DNA from: an uncultured Acidobacteriota bacterium | GTDB taxonomy: Bacteria; Acidobacteriota; Terriglobia; Bryobacterales; Bryobacteraceae | Assembly: GCA_900696665.1 (NCBI GenBank) | Contig: CAADGY010000245.1 | Span: forward strand, 1 to 34,223 | DNA: 34,223 nucleotides | Direction of reading: 5' to 3' | In this document: positions 30,603 to 34,223 of the stretch, piece by piece | How the letters are laid out: each line of letters starts with the position of its first letter | How positions within the stretch are numbered: position 1 is the first letter of the stretch | Notes under the pieces: model-generated | What the model was told of the DNA's origin: nothing | Seen by the model: the letters and a program-made list of their open reading frames with translations, nothing else | Databases searched by the model: none | Made by a program: the position numbers and the translations under genes

Positions 30603-32561
30603 CTGTGGGGATGGCGGTGTCCCCGGAGCGCTCGTGGTGCTCGAAATCCGGCCGCGATAGGCTTCGACGATCGAGATGCCGTAGCGCTCCAGGATTCCAC
30701 CGGTGACGCGGTCGAGTGTGGCCCGTGCTTTTGCATAGTCGGCCAGTGCCGCCACCTCGGCCGACTGTGCTTCGGCCAGGTCCCGCTGGTATTGAATTAC
30801 CAGGAAGTTCGTAGAAACTCCCACAGCGTATTTTTCCCTTTCCGCCTCGAGCGACTGCTCCTGAAACATGCGCGCCTCCTCGGCTGCCTGGTACGCCGCC
30901 CGGCTCTGTTCCACCGCGATTAGCGCGTTTGACACGTCCACACCGATCTGTTTTTCTATTTGCCGAAGCCGGATTTCCTGCTGGCGTGCCGATAATTGAT
31001 CCCGCGTGTAATCGGCCCGCGCAGCCCGGTTCGCCAGCGGAATCGTGAGTTGTAACTGCACTCCATAATCTGGAAATCGCGCTCGAAAAATCTGGGACAG
31101 GCCCGTGCCTGCCCCTCCTACGAATGCTGGATCGGCTGTGCGTTCGATGAATCCGCCAGCGCTGCCTGGAATCAGCGGCAACGAACTGATGGGGCCGAAG
31201 AGAGCATTGCTGCGGCCGTTCACTACAAGATCGAGTGAAGGCAGCAGCGCGCTGCGCGTGCCGCTAAGCGAAATGCGCGAGTTCTCCACTTGCAGAAGCG
31301 CGGCGGCGAGCTCTGGCCTGCGTCGTTCCGCTTCGGCGACAAGGTCTTGAAACGGTTGAACCGGATCCTGGGCAGGCGGACTGATGGCGTCGGTCGGCGT
31401 GATGCGCAGCGTGCCCAGCCGCTGCGCGTCCAGTGTCTGCCGCGTGATGTAGTCGAGCAGGATCGTTTCCTGCTGGCGCACGCGAGTTTGGGCCACGGTC
31501 AGGTCCCTTCGTGCTCCAGCCACTTCTGCCCGCGCTCGAACGACATCAATGGGCGCCAGCGTTCCGGCCTGCTCCTGGAGGATATTGTCGTTCAATAGAC
31601 GTTCGGAAAGAGCCAGGGATTGTTCCTGGACCCGCAATTCGCTGTTCAAGCTCACCAGGTCCCAGTAAAGGCGTGCGACTGTGTAAGCGGTCGTCATCAC
31701 CTGCTGCTCAAAAACCAGGTCCGAGACCTGCCGGTTATTCTTTGCGATTCGGATAAACCGGTTATTCACCGCCAATCCGAAACCTTGCAAGAGAGGTTGA
31801 ACGTAGGTGAACGCCAGCCCCGCCGTGGTAGCAGGATTGATATTCGAGCGCAGGTTGTTCGTGTTCTGGCGCGTGATATCGAGGCCCAGTGATGCGGTTC
31901 CTCCCCACAGGAAGCCTTGCTGAAAGCGCAAATCTCCCAACTGTGCGGTGGAGGTCAGTTCGTTCGTCCCGGTTATGAAAGTATTGGTTTGTGGGCGATT
32001 GGTGCGATTCCAGCCGGCGGTTCCCACCACGGCGGGATCGAGGCTGGGGACCGGCGGTCCCGAGGCGCCTGTCGCGGCCGCCATCGACACGGACTGCTGT
32101 CTGGATTGCGTCTCTACAGGTGTTGTCGAGATGCCCTGGGTCTGCCCGGCGGCTCCCCGCACAGTAGAACCCAGCCCGGAGGGGCCCTCTTGTACACTCG
32201 CTGTAATGCCTCGAATCGAACCGCCGGCTTGGGCCCTCAGAATGTCAGTTTCGGCGATGATGGGCGTCAGCCGTTGCATTTCGACATCCAGGTTATTCTC
32301 GATGGCGAGCGTAATAGCATCCCGGAGCGAGAGATAAAGGGTCCCTGCACGGATCAGTGTTTCCAGACGCGGCGAGTCAAAGAAATTAACCGGCGGAACC
32401 GGAGAGCCTCGATATCGATCGAAGAGGCCGCTTTCGGATCCAAGGGTACCGGGTAAACTAGCAGGAAGAGGCGCGCGCGCGGCGGACTGTTGTGGGCATA
32501 TCCCTTGTGCGCCGCACAGATAGAACGCGCACAAGACGAGAAGGTTTTTTCTGTCTTTCAT
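30594..32561 (-). CDS. TolC-family outer-membrane efflux protein
   Basis: This is a 655-residue outer-membrane channel of the TolC/OEP family. It has a signal peptide (MKDRKNLLVLCAFYLCGAQG), then two OEP repeats with the coiled-coil segments expected of the periplasmic helical barrel (for example LSLRDAITLAIENNLDVEMQ, FVQ-type LFYVQPLLQGFGLAVNNRF region, and YAVGVSTNFLVIQYQRDLAE near the C-terminus). It is about 150-200 residues longer than usual because of a Gly/Ser/Thr-rich segment (about residues 110-180, TASVQEGPSGLGSTVRGAAG) inserted between the first repeat and the beta strands. The start at 32561 is set by the signal peptide; the longer in-frame start at 32846 lies in the divergent adaptor gene. 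It is divergent from the RND adaptor and pump genes, its likely partners. Confidence 0.9.
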   Translation of the reverse strand: MKDRKNLLVLCAFYLCGAQGICPQQSAARAPLPASLPGTLGSESGLFDRYRGSPVPPVNFFDSPRLETLIRAGTLYLSLRDAITLAIENNLDVEMQRLTPIIAETDILRAQAGGSIRGITASVQEGPSGLGSTVRGAAGQTQGISTTPVETQSRQQSVSMAAATGASGPPVPSLDPAVVGTAGWNRTNRPQTNTFITGTNELTSTAQLGDLRFQQGFLWGGTASLGLDITRQNTNNLRSNINPATTAGLAFTYVQPLLQGFGLAVNNRFIRIAKNNRQVSDLVFEQQVMTTAYTVARLYWDLVSLNSELRVQEQSLALSERLLNDNILQEQAGTLAPIDVVRARAEVAGARRDLTVAQTRVRQQETILLDYITRQTLDAQRLGTLRITPTDAISPPAQDPVQPFQDLVAEAERRRPELAAALLQVENSRISLSGTRSALLPSLDLVVNGRSNALFGPISSLPLIPGSAGGFIERTADPAFVGGAGTGLSQIFRARFPDYGVQLQLTIPLANRAARADYTRDQLSARQQEIRLRQIEKQIGVDVSNALIAVEQSRAAYQAAEEARMFQEQSLEAEREKYAVGVSTNFLVIQYQRDLAEAQSAEVAALADYAKARATLDRVTGGILERYGISIVEAYRGRISSTTSAPGTPPSPQRP

Positions 32562-32631
32562 GGCAGGTGACTGTAGGACAGGGTAGCAAGGGATTAAGTA
32601 ACATCGTAGAGAGGGGTAGCGTCTGTTCGTT

Positions 32632-33912
32632 GTGTTCCGAAGTTTGCCCGCCGGACGGCAAGTCAATTGCCGCCTCCAGGTTATCGCAGCCAGCGTAGGT
32701 CTGGTGGTCGTAATGGGATTGAACGGCTGTGGTACAGCCACACCGGAGGAATCCTCCGAGCAAAGCGGCGCCGCTCCCGCGCCGCCTGTTGTGGTGGCCG
32801 AGGTTCGCCGGCAGGAGGTGCCGCTCGAAATCCAGGCCATTGGCAATATCGAGGCGTTTTCGCGGGTGCAAGTGAAGTCGCAAGTCGCCGGGCAGATCGA
32901 ACGGGTCCATTTCCAGGAAGGCGACGACGTCCGTCAGGGCCAGATTCTTTTTCAGATCGACCCCCGCCAGTTCCGGCAGGCGGTCAAAGAAGCCGAGGCA
33001 GCGCTGGCGAATGCCAAAGCGGCACTCGCACAATCGGAAGCTAACTACGAGCGGGACCTGGCGGAGGCGAAGAACGCCCGTTCGCAAGCCAACCGCTACG
33101 CAGAGCTTGCCTCGAAGGGGATCATTCCCCGAATTCAGAACGAGCAATACGAAACCAGCGCCATCGCGGCCGAGAAAGGTGCGGATGCGTCCAGAGTGGC
33201 TATAGAGAGCGCGCGCGCCGCGGTGGAAGGCGCTGAAGCAAAGCTGTCCGATGCGCGGCTGCAATTGAGTTACACCACCATACGGGCGCCTATCGGCGGC
33301 AGAACGGGAAACCTGACCCAGAAGGCGGGCAATCTCGTTTCGGTGAATGCCGACACGCCGCTAGTCATCATTAACCAGATCACACCTGCCTATGCCACTT
33401 TCTCTATTCCGGAGCAATCCCTGAGCGAGTTGCGCCGGTATGCAGACCGGGGGAAACTTCTGGTGGAGGCGCAACCCGCGCAGGCGCAAGGCCCACCAGC
33501 CGAGGGACAGGTTGATTTTCTGGATAACGAAGTGGACCAGAGCACCGGGACCATCCTGATGAAAGCCCGGTTCTCCAATACGGATAGAAGGCTCTGGCCA
33601 GGTCAGTTCGTCAATGTCGTCGTACGGCTGGCGATGCAGACGGCCACCGTGGCGCCGGCTGCGGCCGTGCGTACTTCACAAACCGGCCACTACGTTTTTG
33701 TGGTGAAGCCCGATTCCACGGCTGAACTGCGAACCGTTGAAGCCGCTCGCACCTGGAACGATTTCACCGTTGTTGACAAGGGCTTGAAACCGGGCGAGCG
33801 GGTCATTGTCGAAGGCCAGGTGCGGGTGAAATCAGGGATCAAGGTGCACGTGGTGCGCACATGGGAACCCACCGGCGAGCAGGCGCGCAATATTGGAGTG
33901 GCGCGGCCATGA
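32632..33912 (+). CDS. RND efflux periplasmic adaptor (MdtA/AcrA-like lipoprotein)
   Basis: This 426-residue membrane fusion protein joins an RND pump to the TolC-like channel. The N-terminus contains a lipoprotein signal (VIAASVGLVVVMGLNGC). The lipoyl halves are SQVAGQIERVHFQEGDDVRQ and TIRAPIGGRTGNLTQKAGNL, with a coiled-coil hairpin between (about 115-205). The beta-barrel and membrane-proximal domains follow (LDNEVDQSTGTILMKARF, LWPGQFVNVVVRL). This is the MdtA-type pattern. The GTG at 32632 is the earliest start in frame with a basic n-region; a GAGAGGGG lies somewhat far upstream. The end overlaps the pump gene by four bases (ATGA). Confidence 0.92.
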   Translation: MFRSLPAGRQVNCRLQVIAASVGLVVVMGLNGCGTATPEESSEQSGAAPAPPVVVAEVRRQEVPLEIQAIGNIEAFSRVQVKSQVAGQIERVHFQEGDDVRQGQILFQIDPRQFRQAVKEAEAALANAKAALAQSEANYERDLAEAKNARSQANRYAELASKGIIPRIQNEQYETSAIAAEKGADASRVAIESARAAVEGAEAKLSDARLQLSYTTIRAPIGGRTGNLTQKAGNLVSVNADTPLVIINQITPAYATFSIPEQSLSELRRYADRGKLLVEAQPAQAQGPPAEGQVDFLDNEVDQSTGTILMKARFSNTDRRLWPGQFVNVVVRLAMQTATVAPAAAVRTSQTGHYVFVVKPDSTAELRTVEAARTWNDFTVVDKGLKPGERVIVEGQVRVKSGIKVHVVRTWEPTGEQARNIGVARP

Positions 33913-34223
33913 ATATCACCGAGTTCTTTATACGGCGGGCTGTCACCACGACATTGTTGATGGCAGGTATCAGCGTTTTTGGCGTCCTCGCCTATCTCGG
34001 CTTACCTGTCAGCGATCTTCCCAACGTGGATTTTCCGACCATCATGGTGAGCGCCAGCCTGCCAGGCGCCAATCCGGAGACGATGGCAAATACCGTGGCC
34101 ACGCCGCTCGAACGGGAATTCACGTCAGTTCAGGGCATCTCTTCGATCAACTCCACCAGTGGTGTTGGATCGACGCGGATCACGCTTCAATTCGACCTGG
34201 AACGGAATATCGACGCCGCGGCG
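33909..34223 (+). CDS. RND efflux pump inner-membrane subunit (AcrB/MdtB-like), 3' partial
   Basis: The first 105 codons of an RND permease are present and the gene runs off the window. The start MNITEFFIRRAVTTTLLMAG is the first transmembrane helix, followed by GLPVSDLPNVDFPTIMVSAS and PGANPETMANTVATPLEREF, the conserved opening of the hydrophobe/amphiphile-efflux-1 family. The full protein should be about 1,030-1,050 residues. The ATG overlaps the TGA of the adaptor gene. The pump, adaptor and divergent TolC-like gene form a complete tripartite set. Confidence 0.95.
   Translation, partial: MNITEFFIRRAVTTTLLMAGISVFGVLAYLGLPVSDLPNVDFPTIMVSASLPGANPETMANTVATPLEREFTSVQGISSINSTSGVGSTRITLQFDLERNIDAAA

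Noticed and set aside
1-34223. tRNA, rRNA, CRISPR arrays, prophage or replication origin
   Set aside because: No cloverleaf sequences, spaced identical repeats, phage genes or DnaA-box clusters were seen when reading both strands.

Overview
The window is GC-rich, densely coded bacterial DNA. Several gene types together point to a soil Acidobacteriota of the Bryobacterales/Solibacter kind: a Ser/Thr kinase with a TPR tail paired with an ECF sigma factor, Tat-exported Gfo/Idh/MocA and DegT proteins, an exported transglutaminase, MacAB-like and RND efflux systems with an unusually large TolC-type protein, and small exported proteins of unknown function. This placement is an inference from gene content. 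No rRNA, tRNA, CRISPR array or intact mobile element was seen.

Left part (1-9150). Three plus-strand genes encode a 5'-truncated alpha/beta hydrolase, an exported transglutaminase-like protein with a C-terminal Fn3-like domain, and an exported TPR protein. They end at a strong intrinsic terminator that lies inside the 3' end of a convergent uroporphyrinogen-decarboxylase-family gene. That gene is directly coupled (stop-start junction) to a DoxX/TIM-barrel fusion. A Tat-signal-bearing DegT aminotransferase follows after a decayed gene remnant.

Middle (9150-21100). A decayed stretch holds the C-terminal end of a frameshifted IS110-type transposase. After it come an alkaline phosphatase and a DUF1932-type dehydrogenase, then a convergent pair resembling malonate uptake and activation (MatC and MatB). 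Divergent from these are a Tat-exported Gfo/Idh/MocA oxidoreductase and a xylonate-dehydratase-type IlvD/Edd enzyme, probably for sugar-acid breakdown. Next are a small exported protein, a frameshifted FG-GAP/VCBS pseudogene, and a minus-strand pair of a beta-helix lipoprotein and a sarcosine-oxidase-like flavoenzyme.

Right part (21100-34223). A MacA/ATPase/permease efflux operon is preceded by three 10-bp-spaced half-sites. Two similar half-sites precede the small exported gene about 3.5 kb upstream. Then comes a secreted JAMM/RadC-motif protein whose Shine-Dalgarno is buried in a hairpin. Convergent to it is a tight five-gene minus-strand operon: ECF sigma factor, membrane Ser/Thr kinase with TPR, a small Gly/Pro-rich protein, an AvrRpt2/C70-like papain-fold protease and an unknown protein. 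This is the best candidate here for an undescribed system: kinase-controlled transcription coupled to a protease and a possible small substrate. The window closes with a TolC-like gene divergent from an RND adaptor and a truncated RND pump gene.
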